Source: Bacillota bacterium
GTDB taxonomy: Bacteria; Bacillota_A; Clostridia; Peptostreptococcales; Anaerovoracaceae
DNA length: 10,597 nt
Direction: 5' to 3'
Assembly (NCBI GenBank): GCA_017556895.1
Contig: JAFYLX010000009.1
Span: 1-10,597, forward strand
A program made the translations under genes and the position numbers. Under the pieces are notes generated by a model, which did no database searches, was not told the origin of the DNA, and saw only the letters and a program-made list of their open reading frames with translations. Shown piece by piece: positions 1 to 7,297 of this stretch (position 1 is its first letter; each line of letters opens with the position of its first letter).

Positions 1-50
1 GAGAAGAGGGAATTGCTGCAGAAGCAGTTTGTATACTAAATAGAGGTTAG
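1..50 (+). CDS. ispF: 2-C-methyl-D-erythritol 2,4-cyclodiphosphate synthase, C-terminal end (partial)
   Basis: Only the last 15 complete codons and the TAG stop (48-50) are in the window. Read from position 3, the tail is [15 protein letters not shown], preceded by a split codon ending in GA. This matches the conserved IspF C-terminus, which in Firmicutes typically reads G-R-E/G-E-G-I-A-A-x-A-V-x-L-L. IspF is the cytoplasmic MEP-pathway enzyme that cyclises CDP-methylerythritol 2-phosphate to the cyclodiphosphate. The stop codon lies 14 nt before proS, and the proS Shine-Dalgarno begins directly after it, so the two are probably co-transcribed. The call rests on a short peptide, but the match and the frame are specific; the rest of the gene must lie upstream. 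Confidence 0.75.
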   Translation, partial: EEGIAAEAVCILNRG

Positions 51-64
51 AGGAGAAGCAAAGA

Positions 65-1792
65 ATGAAACTTTCAAAGATGCACATCAAAACACTTAGA
101 GAAGTTCCGGCAGAGGCAGAAATCGCCAGCCATATTTTATTACTTCGTACTGGAATGATTAGAAAGCTAGCTTCCGGTATCTACGGATTCATGCCATTTG
201 GCTGGAGATCCATCAGAAAAATCGAAGAAATCATCCGTCAGGAAATGGATGCTGCAGGTGGTCAGGAAATCCACATGTCCGCTATCCAGCCTTCCGAATT
301 ATGGGAAGAATCCGGCAGATGGTTCGCATACGGTCCAGAACTTTGGAGAGTTAAGGATAGAAACGGTAGAGACTTCTGTCTAGGACCAACACACGAAGAA
401 ATCTTCACTGATATCATCAGAAACGACGTTTCTTCACACAGACAGTTACCTATGAATCTTTACCAGATTCAGACTAAATACAGAGACGAAGCTAGACCTA
501 GATTCGGTCTAATGAGAAGTAGAGAATTCATCATGAAGGACGCATACTCCTTCGACAGAGACCAGGAAGGACTAGACAAGAGCTATGACGATATGTACAA
601 GGCTTACGAAAAGATCTTTACTCGTTGTGGACTTACTTTCAGACCGGTAGAAGCTGACACTGGTGCTATCGGCGGCAGCAACTCTCATGAGTTTACTGCA
701 CTTTCCGAAGTAGGCGAAAGTGAAATCGCATACTGCGAATCCTGCTCCATGGCTGCTACTACAGAAAAGGCTGAATGCGTGGACGCTCCTGCAGAAGACG
801 CTGAAATGCTTGCTCTAGAAGAGGTACACACTCCTGGAACTAAGACAATCGAAGAAGTTGCAAACTTCCTTGGTATGGAACAGTCCAGAACAATTAAGGC
901 ATTATTATTCGTTACTTACGACGAAGAAATGAAGGAAAACGGCTATGTTGCTGCATTCATCCGTGGCGACAGAGAATTAAATATGATCAAGCTAGTTAAC
1001 GCTTTAAACATCCCTGAACACTCCATTGAGTTCGCTGACGAAGCTAAGATCGGTGCTGCTACAGGTTGCGTTGGCGGTTTCACAGGTCCTATCGGTCTTC
1101 ACGACTGCAAGATCGTTGTTGACAGCGAACTAGTAGGTCTTAAGAACCTTTGCGCTGGTGCAAACAAGGAAGACCACCACGTTAAGAACGTAAACTACGG
1201 CAGAGACTACGAAGGTGACATCGTAACAGATCTTAAGCTTCTTAAGGAAGGCGACGCTTGTCCGGTATGTGGAGCTCCAGTTAAGCATGCTCGTGGTATC
1301 GAAGTTGGACAGGTATTCAAGTTAGGTACTAAGTACTCCGAAGCTATGAAGGCTACTTACAAGGACGAAAACCAGAAAGACCAGCTTATCGTAATGGGAT
1401 GCTACGGTATTGGTGTTACTAGAACACTTTCCGCTGTAGTTGAACAGCACCACGACGAAAACGGTATCATCTGGCCTATGTCCGTTGCACCATACCACGT
1501 AATCGTTACTCTAGTTAAGCCAGAAGACGAAGAACAGGCGGCTGCAGCAGAAAAGATCTACGAAGAATTACTAAAAGCTGGCGTTGAAGTACTTCTTGAT
1601 GACAGAAAAGAAAGACCTGGCGTTAAGTTTAAGGATGCTGACCTTCTTGGTATTCCTGTAAGAATCACAGTAGGTAAGCGTGCTGGCGAAGGTATCGTAG
1701 AATACAAGCTAAGAAGAGAAGAAGAAAAGTCTGAAAAGACTATAGAAGATGCAATCAAGGATGCAGTAGCCCTTGTTTATGCAGAAAGATAA
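65..1792 (+). CDS. proS: Prolyl-tRNA synthetase, bacterial type with editing domain
   Basis: This 575-aa class II aminoacyl-tRNA synthetase charges tRNA-Pro with proline in the cytoplasm; E. coli ProS is about 572 aa, so it is full length. Visible landmarks are the GPTHEE substrate loop (residues 107-112), motif 2 around Y139-F155 with R140, E142, R144 and R151, and motif 3 GIGVTR (448-453) binding ATP. Residues about 225-400 form the inserted YbaK-like editing domain that hydrolyses mischarged Ala-tRNA-Pro, including the conserved NFLG...TIKAL segment. The C-terminal 100 residues are the anticodon-binding domain. Two CxxC pairs (C224/C227 and C399/C402) bracket the editing domain and could bind a metal. 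The ATG at 65 has AGGAG at 51-55 with 9-nt spacing. Codon use is strongly biased (ATC, AAC, TAC, AGA), as expected for a highly expressed gene. Confidence 0.98.
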   Translation: MKLSKMHIKTLREVPAEAEIASHILLLRTGMIRKLASGIYGFMPFGWRSIRKIEEIIRQEMDAAGGQEIHMSAIQPSELWEESGRWFAYGPELWRVKDRNGRDFCLGPTHEEIFTDIIRNDVSSHRQLPMNLYQIQTKYRDEARPRFGLMRSREFIMKDAYSFDRDQEGLDKSYDDMYKAYEKIFTRCGLTFRPVEADTGAIGGSNSHEFTALSEVGESEIAYCESCSMAATTEKAECVDAPAEDAEMLALEEVHTPGTKTIEEVANFLGMEQSRTIKALLFVTYDEEMKENGYVAAFIRGDRELNMIKLVNALNIPEHSIEFADEAKIGAATGCVGGFTGPIGLHDCKIVVDSELVGLKNLCAGANKEDHHVKNVNYGRDYEGDIVTDLKLLKEGDACPVCGAPVKHARGIEVGQVFKLGTKYSEAMKATYKDENQKDQLIVMGCYGIGVTRTLSAVVEQHHDENGIIWPMSVAPYHVIVTLVKPEDEEQAAAAEKIYEELLKAGVEVLLDDRKERPGVKFKDADLLGIPVRITVGKRAGEGIVEYKLRREEEKSEKTIEDAIKDAVALVYAER

Positions 1793-1804
1793 TATTTAGG
1801 TAGA

Positions 1805-2383
1805 ATGAACAGAATCAAAGAATTTTTCCGTAACAATATATATTGGAACATGTTTGAGTGCTTCTTTAAGCTGGGGCTATTCACCATAGGCGGAGGCATC
1901 GCAATGGTTCCTATAATGCAGGAAAAAGTCTGTGACGAAAGAAAGTGGATGACTGAGGAGGAAGTTCTGGACTGCATAGCAGTATGCCAGAGCCTTCCTG
2001 GGGTCATTGCTATAAATATGGCCACATATATTGGCTATTATAAAAAGGGTCTAAAGGGTGCGCTAGTGGCAACGCTTGGTGTATTGATTCCATCTTTTGT
2101 AATCATCATATTGGTGGTATCTGTACTAGGAAGCATCGGTGATAACCCTTATGTGCAGGGTGCGCTTACGGGGTTCAAGGCGGCAGCGACCGGCTTAATA
2201 GCATATGCAGGCGTTAACATGGCCAAGAAGACTATGACGAGTGCGTTTCAGTGGGCACTTGCGTTAGTTGCATTAGTGCTAATTGCCTTTTTAGGAATCG
2301 ACGCGGTATGGGTTATCCTTGGAGGAATCCTGATTGGCGAAGTTAAACACACAATAGACCTTGCGAAAGGGAGGGAAAAGTAA
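1805..2383 (+). CDS. CHR-family (chromate transporter-like) half-size membrane protein, subunit 1
   Basis: This 192-aa hydrophobic protein is a short-chain member of the CHR (ChrA) transporter family. Diagnostic parts are the amphipathic N-terminus followed by F-K-L-G-L-F-T-I-G-G-G (GGG at 29-31), and the signature QSLPGVIAINMATYIGY (62-78). Hydrophobic membrane segments lie at roughly 16-36, 84-108, 120-140 and 150-180. Half-size CHR proteins usually come as tandem pairs forming a heterodimer equivalent to one full-length ChrA, and a second copy follows with a 1-nt overlap (TAATG). Some family members export chromate, but the real substrate of clostridial pairs is mostly untested, so I give no gene symbol. 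The start ATG has a modest AGGTAG element 5-10 nt upstream. Codon choice is less biased (more ATA, GCG, GTG) than in proS next door, suggesting lower expression or a different history. Confidence 0.9.
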   Translation: MNRIKEFFRNNIYWNMFECFFKLGLFTIGGGIAMVPIMQEKVCDERKWMTEEEVLDCIAVCQSLPGVIAINMATYIGYYKKGLKGALVATLGVLIPSFVIIILVVSVLGSIGDNPYVQGALTGFKAAATGLIAYAGVNMAKKTMTSAFQWALALVALVLIAFLGIDAVWVILGGILIGEVKHTIDLAKGREK

Positions 2384-2919
2384 TGAATGTCCTTATTAGA
2401 CTTTTTCTTACCTTTGCAAAGATTGGACTGATTGGTTTTGGGGGAGGACTTGCTATATTGCCCTTGATTTTGCAGGGCATGCAGGCTTTTGGAACTATTA
2501 CCCCAGAAGAGTTTGCTGAACTCTTCGCTATCTCTCAGGCCACACCAGGACCAATAGCGGTAAACGCGGCGACTTTTGCCGGGTTTAAGACGGCAGGTAT
2601 CCTAGGAGCGCTAGCTGCAACTATTGGCGTAGCCTTTCCGGCATTTATACTGGTGGGATTGAGTGTCAAGTTCCTTAATAAGTATGAGGAACATAGACTG
2701 ATAAAGGGCGCTTTCGTAGGAATCAGACCTGTAGCAGTAGGCATGATTATGGCGGGATTTATTATGGTGGCCAGCACGACTTTGTTCGATGCTACTCACA
2801 TAATGCCGATACCGGCGTGCCTAGCAATTTTGACATTTATACTAGCCTACAAATTTAAGGTTAGTGCAATAAAATTAATAATAATAATGGGCGTGCTAGG
2901 GGCCTTCCTAGCGAGCTGA
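2383..2919 (+). CDS. CHR-family (chromate transporter-like) half-size membrane protein, subunit 2
   Basis: This is the 178-aa partner of the preceding gene, with the same family signatures in slightly different form: GFGGG at 18-22 and SQATPGPIAVNAATFAGF at 51-68. The G-x-G-G-G and P-G-P-x-x-x-N motifs are typical of the second member of short CHR pairs, while the first has P-G-V-x-x-x-N. Strongly hydrophobic stretches at about 4-30, 74-97, 108-132 and 142-177 make it an integral membrane protein, and there is no cleavable signal peptide. Its ATG overlaps the TAA stop of subunit 1 (TAATG), and GGGAGG just upstream acts as ribosome binding site, so the two are translationally coupled and probably made in equal amounts. 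The likely role is an antiparallel heterodimeric anion transporter; chromate as substrate is only a family-level inference. Confidence 0.9.
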   Translation: MNVLIRLFLTFAKIGLIGFGGGLAILPLILQGMQAFGTITPEEFAELFAISQATPGPIAVNAATFAGFKTAGILGALAATIGVAFPAFILVGLSVKFLNKYEEHRLIKGAFVGIRPVAVGMIMAGFIMVASTTLFDATHIMPIPACLAILTFILAYKFKVSAIKLIIIMGVLGAFLAS

Positions 2920-2936
2920 TACTATAGGAGGAAGAA

Positions 2937-3419
2937 ATGAAAAAAGTAATTATTGAAATGATGAATGGCGACGTAATGACTGGCGAATTATACCCAGAAA
3001 TCGCTCCAATTACAGTAGAAAATTTTGAAAAGTTAGCTAACGGTGGATTCTATGATGGACTAATCTTCCACAGAGTAATCCCTGGTTTCATGATTCAGGG
3101 TGGTTGCCCTTACGGTAACGGTACAGGTGGTCCTGGACACAACATTAAGGGTGAATTCGATGCTAACGGCGTTAGAAACGATTTAGACCACACAAGAGGC
3201 GTATTATCCATGGCTAGAGCAATGCATCCAGATTCAGCTGGTTCCCAGTTCTTCATCATGGTAGAAGATGCACCGCACTTAGACGGACAGTATGCTGCAT
3301 TCGGTAAGATCACTGAAGGTATGGAAGCTGCAGACAAGATCGTAAGCGTTAAGAGAGACAGATACGACTGCCCATACGAAAGACAGGAAATTAAGACTAT
3401 TAAAGTAGTTGAAGAATAA
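2937..3419 (+). CDS. Cytoplasmic cyclophilin-type peptidyl-prolyl cis-trans isomerase
   Basis: This 160-aa single-domain cyclophilin accelerates cis-trans isomerisation of Xaa-Pro bonds during protein folding. The active-site core FHRVIPGFMIQGG (44-56) contains R46, F51, M52 and Q54, corresponding to R55, F60, M61 and Q63 of human CypA. The GSQFFI segment (102-107) and the aromatic/hydrophobic HLDGQYAAFG loop are also present. The usual short 'SMAN...PN' stretch is replaced by SMARAMHPDSAGSQFF, a variant common in Firmicutes. There is no signal peptide or lipobox, so it acts in the cytoplasm. A perfect AGGAGG (2926-2931) lies 5 nt before the ATG, and the codon use is the optimised type also seen in proS and cysS, both pointing to high expression. 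The symbol (ppiB or other) is not assigned because paralogues are common. Confidence 0.95.
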   Translation: MKKVIIEMMNGDVMTGELYPEIAPITVENFEKLANGGFYDGLIFHRVIPGFMIQGGCPYGNGTGGPGHNIKGEFDANGVRNDLDHTRGVLSMARAMHPDSAGSQFFIMVEDAPHLDGQYAAFGKITEGMEAADKIVSVKRDRYDCPYERQEIKTIKVVEE

Positions 3420-3450
3420 TATTTTTTAAAATAAGGAGCTTAGCAAAATC

Positions 3451-4137
3451 ATGGCATTTTTCAGAGAAGTTGGAGAGGACATAAGGAATATAGTAGAAAA
3501 AGACCCGGCCGCACGTAATGGCCTTGAGGTCCTTATTTGCTATCCGGGAATCTGGGCTTTGATTCTGCATAGACCGGCACACTGGCTGTACAAGCATAAT
3601 ATTAAGCTTTTGGCTAGAATTATTTCACAGCTAGCAAGATGGTTCACAGGTATCGAAATCCACCCGGGTGCTACAATTGGAAGACGATGTTTCATCGACC
3701 ACGGGATGGGTATAATTATCGGTGAGACTACAGTAATTGGAGACGACGTAACTATTTACCAGGGTGTAACTCTTGGTGGTACTGGTAAGGACACAGGTAA
3801 GCGTCATCCTACTATCGGTAACAGAGTAATGATCAGCTCTGGAGCAAAGGTTTTAGGTCCATTTAAAGTAGGAGATGATTCAAAAATCGGCTCCGGATCA
3901 GTCGTTTTAAAGGAAGTACCTCCGCACTGTACGGTTGTCGGAATCCCGGGTACGATTGTGAAGAGAAATGGACTTACACCTACGGATTTAAACCAGGTAG
4001 ACCTACCGGATCCAGTAGCTGTGGAATTAGAATGCTTAAGAAGACGTATTGTTACTTTGGAAAACAGACTTCGTGAAGCAGAAGGACATAATAACAAAGT
4101 ACAATTAGGAGAGGAATGTAACCATGAAAATTTATAA
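3451..4137 (+). CDS. cysE: Serine O-acetyltransferase
   Basis: This 228-aa enzyme transfers acetyl from acetyl-CoA to L-serine, the committed step of cysteine synthesis. It has the short Bacillus-type layout: an N-terminal helical region starting FFREVGEDI and containing K-D-P-A-A-R (17-22), then a left-handed beta-helix of hexapeptide repeats from about residue 67 (IEIHPGATIGRR) to 165. H84 in the FIDHGMG motif and H119 in K-R-H-P-T correspond to the catalytic/substrate histidines 158 and 193 of E. coli CysE. The C-terminal tail continues through DLNQVDLPDPVA to a charged, probably coiled, segment at 195-220. AAGGAG at 3433-3438 precedes the ATG by 12 nt, slightly long. The 3' end overlaps cysS by 14 nt, so cysteine synthesis and cysteinyl-tRNA formation are coupled. 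No T-box leader is present, unlike in Bacillus. Confidence 0.96.
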   Translation: MAFFREVGEDIRNIVEKDPAARNGLEVLICYPGIWALILHRPAHWLYKHNIKLLARIISQLARWFTGIEIHPGATIGRRCFIDHGMGIIIGETTVIGDDVTIYQGVTLGGTGKDTGKRHPTIGNRVMISSGAKVLGPFKVGDDSKIGSGSVVLKEVPPHCTVVGIPGTIVKRNGLTPTDLNQVDLPDPVAVELECLRRRIVTLENRLREAEGHNNKVQLGEECNHENL

Positions 4138-5527
4138 TACTTTAACTAGAAGAAAAGAAGAATTTGTGCCTATCGAAGAAGGAAAGGTTAAGATGTATGT
4201 CTGCGGACCTACAGTTTATAACTTTTTCCACATCGGTAACGCAAGACCTTTCGTAGTATTCGATACTATGCGTAAGTACCTAGAGTACAGAGGCTACAAG
4301 GTTAAGTTCGTTCAGAACTTTACTGACGTTGACGACAAGATCATCAACAGAGCTAAGGAAGAAGGCATTTCCGCAGGCGAAGTAAGCGAAAAGTACATCG
4401 AAGAGTACTACAAGGATGCGGCTGCTCTAAATGTTAAGAAGGCAAACGTACATCCTAAGGTAACTGAAACTATGGCCGACATCATCAAGTTCGTAGAAGA
4501 ACTTATCGAAAAGGGCTATGCTTACGAATCTGAAGGAGACGTATATTACAGAGCTAGAAAGTTCGAAGGATACGGAAAGCTTTCCGGCAAGAACATCGAC
4601 GATCTAATCTCCGGTGCTAGAATTGCAGTAGGCGAAAAGAAGGAAGATCCGCTTGATTTCGCACTTTGGAAGGCGAGAAAAGAAGATAGCGAAATTGCTT
4701 GGGAATCCCCATGGGGTATGGGTAGACCGGGCTGGCATATCGAATGTTCTGCTATGTCCAAGAAGTATCTTGGCAAGACAATCGACATCCATGCCGGCGG
4801 TGAAGACTTACAGTTCCCACACCACGAAAATGAAATCGCTCAGTCCGAAGCTTGCAACGGACAGTGCTTCGCTAACTACTGGATGCATAACGGATACATT
4901 AACATCGATGGTGTTAAGATGTCCAAGTCCCTTGGTAACTTCAAGACAGTAAGAGACCTACTTCAGCATTATGACGGTGAAGTTTTAAGATTCTTAATCT
5001 TAAGCGGTCACTACAGAGGACCTATTGACTTCGGTCCAGAAATCTTAACTCAGTCTCAGAACGGTCTTGCTAGAATGAGAAACGCAAAGAGCAACCTAAA
5101 GCACTTAATCGCGACTGGCGAAGGCGTTATGACTGATGCTGAAAAGGAAGCTTTAGCTGGATTCGACAAGTATAAGGAAAGATTCGTTGAAGTAATGGAC
5201 GATGACTTAAATACAGCTGACGCAATTTCTGCAGTATTCGAACTAGTAACTGCAATCAACACTGCGGTTAAGGATGGAGCTACTAAGGAATTTGCACAGA
5301 AGGCTCTTGACGTATTAATGGAACTTACAACAGTTCTAGGTCTATTACAGCAGGATCCAGAAGAAGCTGCAGAAGAAATCGAACCTGAAGTTCAGGCTCT
5401 AATCGACGAACGTCAGGCTGCTAGAAAGGCTAAGGACTTCGCTAGAGCTGACGAAATCAGAGACCAGCTTAAGGCTATGGGTATTACTCTAAAGGACACA
5501 CCTCAGGGAGTACAGGTTATTAGATAA
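4124..5527 (+). CDS. cysS: Cysteinyl-tRNA synthetase
   Basis: This 467-aa class I aminoacyl-tRNA synthetase charges tRNA-Cys and is full length for the family. The HIGH motif appears as HIGN (36-39) and the KMSKS loop is exact at 265-269. The zinc site that selects cysteine thiolate is complete: C27, C208 (in WHIEC), H233 and E237 (in HHENE), matching C28, C209, H234 and E238 of E. coli. The C-terminal DALR/anticodon region ends in the typical RQAARKAKDFARADEIRDQL-like helix, followed by G-I-x-L-K-D-T-P-Q-G. The ATG lies inside the end of cysE; AGGAGAGG at 4107-4114 is its ribosome binding site. Codon use is highly biased as in proS. The stop is directly followed by mrnC (1-nt gap). Confidence 0.98.
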   Translation: MKIYNTLTRRKEEFVPIEEGKVKMYVCGPTVYNFFHIGNARPFVVFDTMRKYLEYRGYKVKFVQNFTDVDDKIINRAKEEGISAGEVSEKYIEEYYKDAAALNVKKANVHPKVTETMADIIKFVEELIEKGYAYESEGDVYYRARKFEGYGKLSGKNIDDLISGARIAVGEKKEDPLDFALWKARKEDSEIAWESPWGMGRPGWHIECSAMSKKYLGKTIDIHAGGEDLQFPHHENEIAQSEACNGQCFANYWMHNGYINIDGVKMSKSLGNFKTVRDLLQHYDGEVLRFLILSGHYRGPIDFGPEILTQSQNGLARMRNAKSNLKHLIATGEGVMTDAEKEALAGFDKYKERFVEVMDDDLNTADAISAVFELVTAINTAVKDGATKEFAQKALDVLMELTTVLGLLQQDPEEAAEEIEPEVQALIDERQAARKAKDFARADEIRDQLKAMGITLKDTPQGVQVIR

Positions 5528-5528
5528 G

Positions 5529-5981
5529 ATGATTAATCCTGATGTAAAACAAATAAACACTACTGCTCTAGCATATATGGGCGATGCTGTTTATGAGGTA
5601 TATATAAGAAAACACGTAATGGAAACAGGCCATGTCCATGTAGATAGACTCCATGCCATGGCTGTTCCTTTTGTGAAAGCCGAGGGTCAGGCTAAGGCTA
5701 TCAAGTATTTGATGGACAACCTACTTACGGAGGAGGAGCAGGCGCTGACTAAAAGAGCTAGAAATCATAAGATTGCTACTAAGGCTAAGAATGCAACGCC
5801 TATGGACTATAAATGGGCGACGGCCTTTGAGGCGCTACTGGGATACCTTCATCTAAAGGGCGACGCAGAGCGCCTTGATGAGGTTGTGGCTGTGGCAATC
5901 AAACACATAGAGGAGAACACACCTGTAAGAGCCAGGGGTTCTAAGACGACAGAGTATAAAAGGAGTTTAAATAATGAGTAA
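5529..5981 (+). CDS. mrnC: Mini-ribonuclease III (23S rRNA maturation nuclease)
   Basis: This 150-aa protein is a bare RNase III catalytic domain with no double-stranded-RNA-binding domain. In B. subtilis, Mini-III cleaves the double-stranded stalk of 23S rRNA precursor with help from ribosomal protein L3. Seen here are the motif L-A-Y-M-G-D-A-V-Y-E-V (14-24, D19 and E23) and the second acidic motif FEALLGYLHLKG (100-111, E101), corresponding to the catalytic metal ligands. The position immediately after cysS and near rlmB is the conserved Firmicutes context. There is no good Shine-Dalgarno close to the ATG at 5529; the nearest purine-rich stretches are 13 or more nt away, so translation probably depends on ribosomes finishing cysS one nucleotide upstream. 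Its end overlaps thyA by 8 nt. The codon bias is weaker than in cysS. Confidence 0.93.
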   Translation: MINPDVKQINTTALAYMGDAVYEVYIRKHVMETGHVHVDRLHAMAVPFVKAEGQAKAIKYLMDNLLTEEEQALTKRARNHKIATKAKNATPMDYKWATAFEALLGYLHLKGDAERLDEVVAVAIKHIEENTPVRARGSKTTEYKRSLNNE

Positions 5982-6804
5982 GGCAGATGTTTTATTCGTG
6001 AATATGTGCAAAGACATCTTAGAAAACGGTTTTTCCTCAGAAGGACAGCAGGTTAGACCGAGATGGGAAGATGGAACTCCTGCACATACAATCAAGAGTT
6101 TCGGCGTAGTAAATAGATATAATTTACAGGAAGAATTTCCGGCCCTTACTCTTAGACCTACTGCTATTAAGACAGCTGTAGACGAAATGCTATGGATTTG
6201 GCAGAGAAAATCCAACAATATCAAAGATTTGAAGGGTCATATATGGGACGAATGGGCTGATGAAAACGGTTCCATCGGTAAAGCGTATGGCTATCAGATG
6301 GGCGTTAAGTATAAGTTTGCTCAGGGTGAGATGGACCAGGTGGACAACGTGCTATGGCAGCTTAAGAATACACCTTATTCCAGAAGAATTCTTACTAATA
6401 TATATAAGTTTGATGACCTTATGGAAATGGGTCTTGAACCGTGTGCATACAGCGTGACTTTCAACGTTACTGGCGATAAGCTAAACGCGATTTTACATCA
6501 GCGTTCACAGGACATTCTTGCGGCAAACAACTGGAACGTAGTTCAGTATGCGGTTTTAGTTCACATGTTTGCTCAGGTTAGCGGCCTAAAGGCCGGGGAG
6601 CTGGTTCACGTTATAGCTGATGCGCACATCTACGATAGACACGTTCCTGTAATTGAAGAACTAATTAAGAGACCTCAGTATCCGGCTCCAAAGTTTAGAT
6701 TGAATCCTGATGTAAAGGATTTCTATGACTTTACGCCTGATGATGTAATCATCGAAGATTACCAGAAGAACCCTCAGATTTTAAATATTCCTGTAGCTAT
6801 TTAG
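5974..6804 (+). CDS. thyA: Thymidylate synthase (folate-oxidising, Bacillus ThyA-like lineage)
   Basis: This 276-aa enzyme methylates dUMP to dTMP using 5,10-methylenetetrahydrofolate, releasing dihydrofolate. C157 in LEPCAYSVTF is the nucleophile; R177, S178 and D180 in Q-R-S-Q-D bind phosphate and substrate; N188 and the HIYDRH motif complete the dUMP pocket. The N-terminal half (DGTPAHT, MLWIWQRKSNNI, HIWDEW, KAYGYQ) and the C-terminal NPDVKDFYDFTPDD stretch resemble the B. subtilis/phage phi3T ThyA lineage rather than E. coli ThyA. The segment AANNWN replaces the common G-x-P-F-N before the key Asn, which I believe is a clostridial variant and not a defect. The start overlaps the mrnC stop and has AAAAGGAG (5958-5965) 8 nt upstream. 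folA follows after 12 nt and recycles the product. Confidence 0.96.
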   Translation: MSKADVLFVNMCKDILENGFSSEGQQVRPRWEDGTPAHTIKSFGVVNRYNLQEEFPALTLRPTAIKTAVDEMLWIWQRKSNNIKDLKGHIWDEWADENGSIGKAYGYQMGVKYKFAQGEMDQVDNVLWQLKNTPYSRRILTNIYKFDDLMEMGLEPCAYSVTFNVTGDKLNAILHQRSQDILAANNWNVVQYAVLVHMFAQVSGLKAGELVHVIADAHIYDRHVPVIEELIKRPQYPAPKFRLNPDVKDFYDFTPDDVIIEDYQKNPQILNIPVAI

Positions 6805-6810
6805 GAGGAG
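6803..6810 (+). promoter_or_regulatory. folA ribosome binding site overlapping the thyA stop codon
   Basis: AGGAGGAG is a near-perfect Shine-Dalgarno sequence. It begins inside the TAG stop of thyA (6802-6804) and ends 6 nt before the GTG at 6817. It fixes GTG rather than any later ATG as the folA start and ties folA translation to thyA termination. Confidence 0.85.
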
Positions 6811-6816
6811 ACATAG

Positions 6817-7296
6817 GTGAAACTAATCGTAGCAGCAGACAAAAACTGGGCAATCGGCAAGGACAACGACCTGTTATGTCATCTGCCCGGTGATTTAAAA
6901 TATTTCAAAGAGAGAACGACAGGTAAAACTGTTGTTATGGGCAGAAAGACTCTAGAGAGTCTTCCGGGCGGCAAGCCGCTGCCAAAGAGAACCAATATCG
7001 TGTTAACTAGGGATGAAAACTTCGAAAAAGAAGGCTGCATCATCCTTCATAGCATCGAAGAACTTCTTGAAAAGTATGGTCAGGAAGACCTGATGGTGAT
7101 GGGTGGAGCAGAAATCTATACAAAACTTCTTCCTTATTGCGATACTTGTTATATCACAGAAATTGATAAAGAGTTTGAAGCAGATAAGCATATTCCTAAC
7201 GTGTCAATTGACCCTGCTTTTGAGAAGGTTTGGGAAAGCGAAGAACAGGTTGAAAATGGAATATCTTATCGTTTTGTAGAATATAAGAGAGTGTAA
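6817..7296 (+). CDS. folA: Dihydrofolate reductase (GTG start)
   Basis: This 159-aa enzyme reduces dihydrofolate to tetrahydrofolate with NADPH, the step required after every ThyA turnover, which explains the thyA-folA pairing. Recognisable parts are the N-terminal LIVAADKNWAIGKDNDLL, the active-site helix LPGDLKYFKERT with catalytic acid D26 (D27 in E. coli), the NADPH-binding VVMGRKTLESLPG, the strand NIVLTRD, and the late glycine motif MVMGGAEIY. The position of E. coli W22 is occupied by C21 (LLCHLP); many clostridial enzymes also lack this tryptophan, so trimethoprim affinity cannot be assumed. The gene starts with GTG, supported by a strong ribosome binding site at 6803-6810. It is followed after 1 nt by rlmB. 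Confidence 0.95.
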   Translation: MKLIVAADKNWAIGKDNDLLCHLPGDLKYFKERTTGKTVVMGRKTLESLPGGKPLPKRTNIVLTRDENFEKEGCIILHSIEELLEKYGQEDLMVMGGAEIYTKLLPYCDTCYITEIDKEFEADKHIPNVSIDPAFEKVWESEEQVENGISYRFVEYKRV

Positions 7297-7297
7297 A

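Noticed and set aside
3420..3433. TATTTTTTAAAATA palindrome between the cyclophilin gene and cysE, resembling a terminator.
   Set aside because: It is a pure A/T palindrome with essentially no room for a loop and no GC in the stem, so it would not terminate transcription.
3400..3460. Possible T-box leader for cysteine-responsive control of cysE-cysS, as in Bacillus.
   Set aside because: The gap before cysE is only 31 nt, with no space for a specifier hairpin, T-box sequence or antiterminator.
3804..4097. A 97-codon minus-strand open frame opposite cysE.
   Set aside because: It is antisense to the conserved beta-helix region, has no ribosome binding site of note and looks like a shadow.
4653..4952. 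A 99-codon open frame on the + strand inside cysS.
   Set aside because: It is an out-of-frame shadow of cysS with no family resemblance; cysS motifs cover the whole stretch intact.
5967..6224. An 85-codon minus-strand open frame across the mrnC/thyA junction.
   Set aside because: It is opposite well-supported coding sequence on both sides and its composition is a mirror of thyA codons.
6529..6537. ThyA segment NNWN instead of the common PFN, first read as a damaged active site.
   Set aside because: The catalytic Cys, the R-S-x-D motif, the key Asn and HIYDRH are all intact, and this variant appears to be normal for clostridial ThyA.
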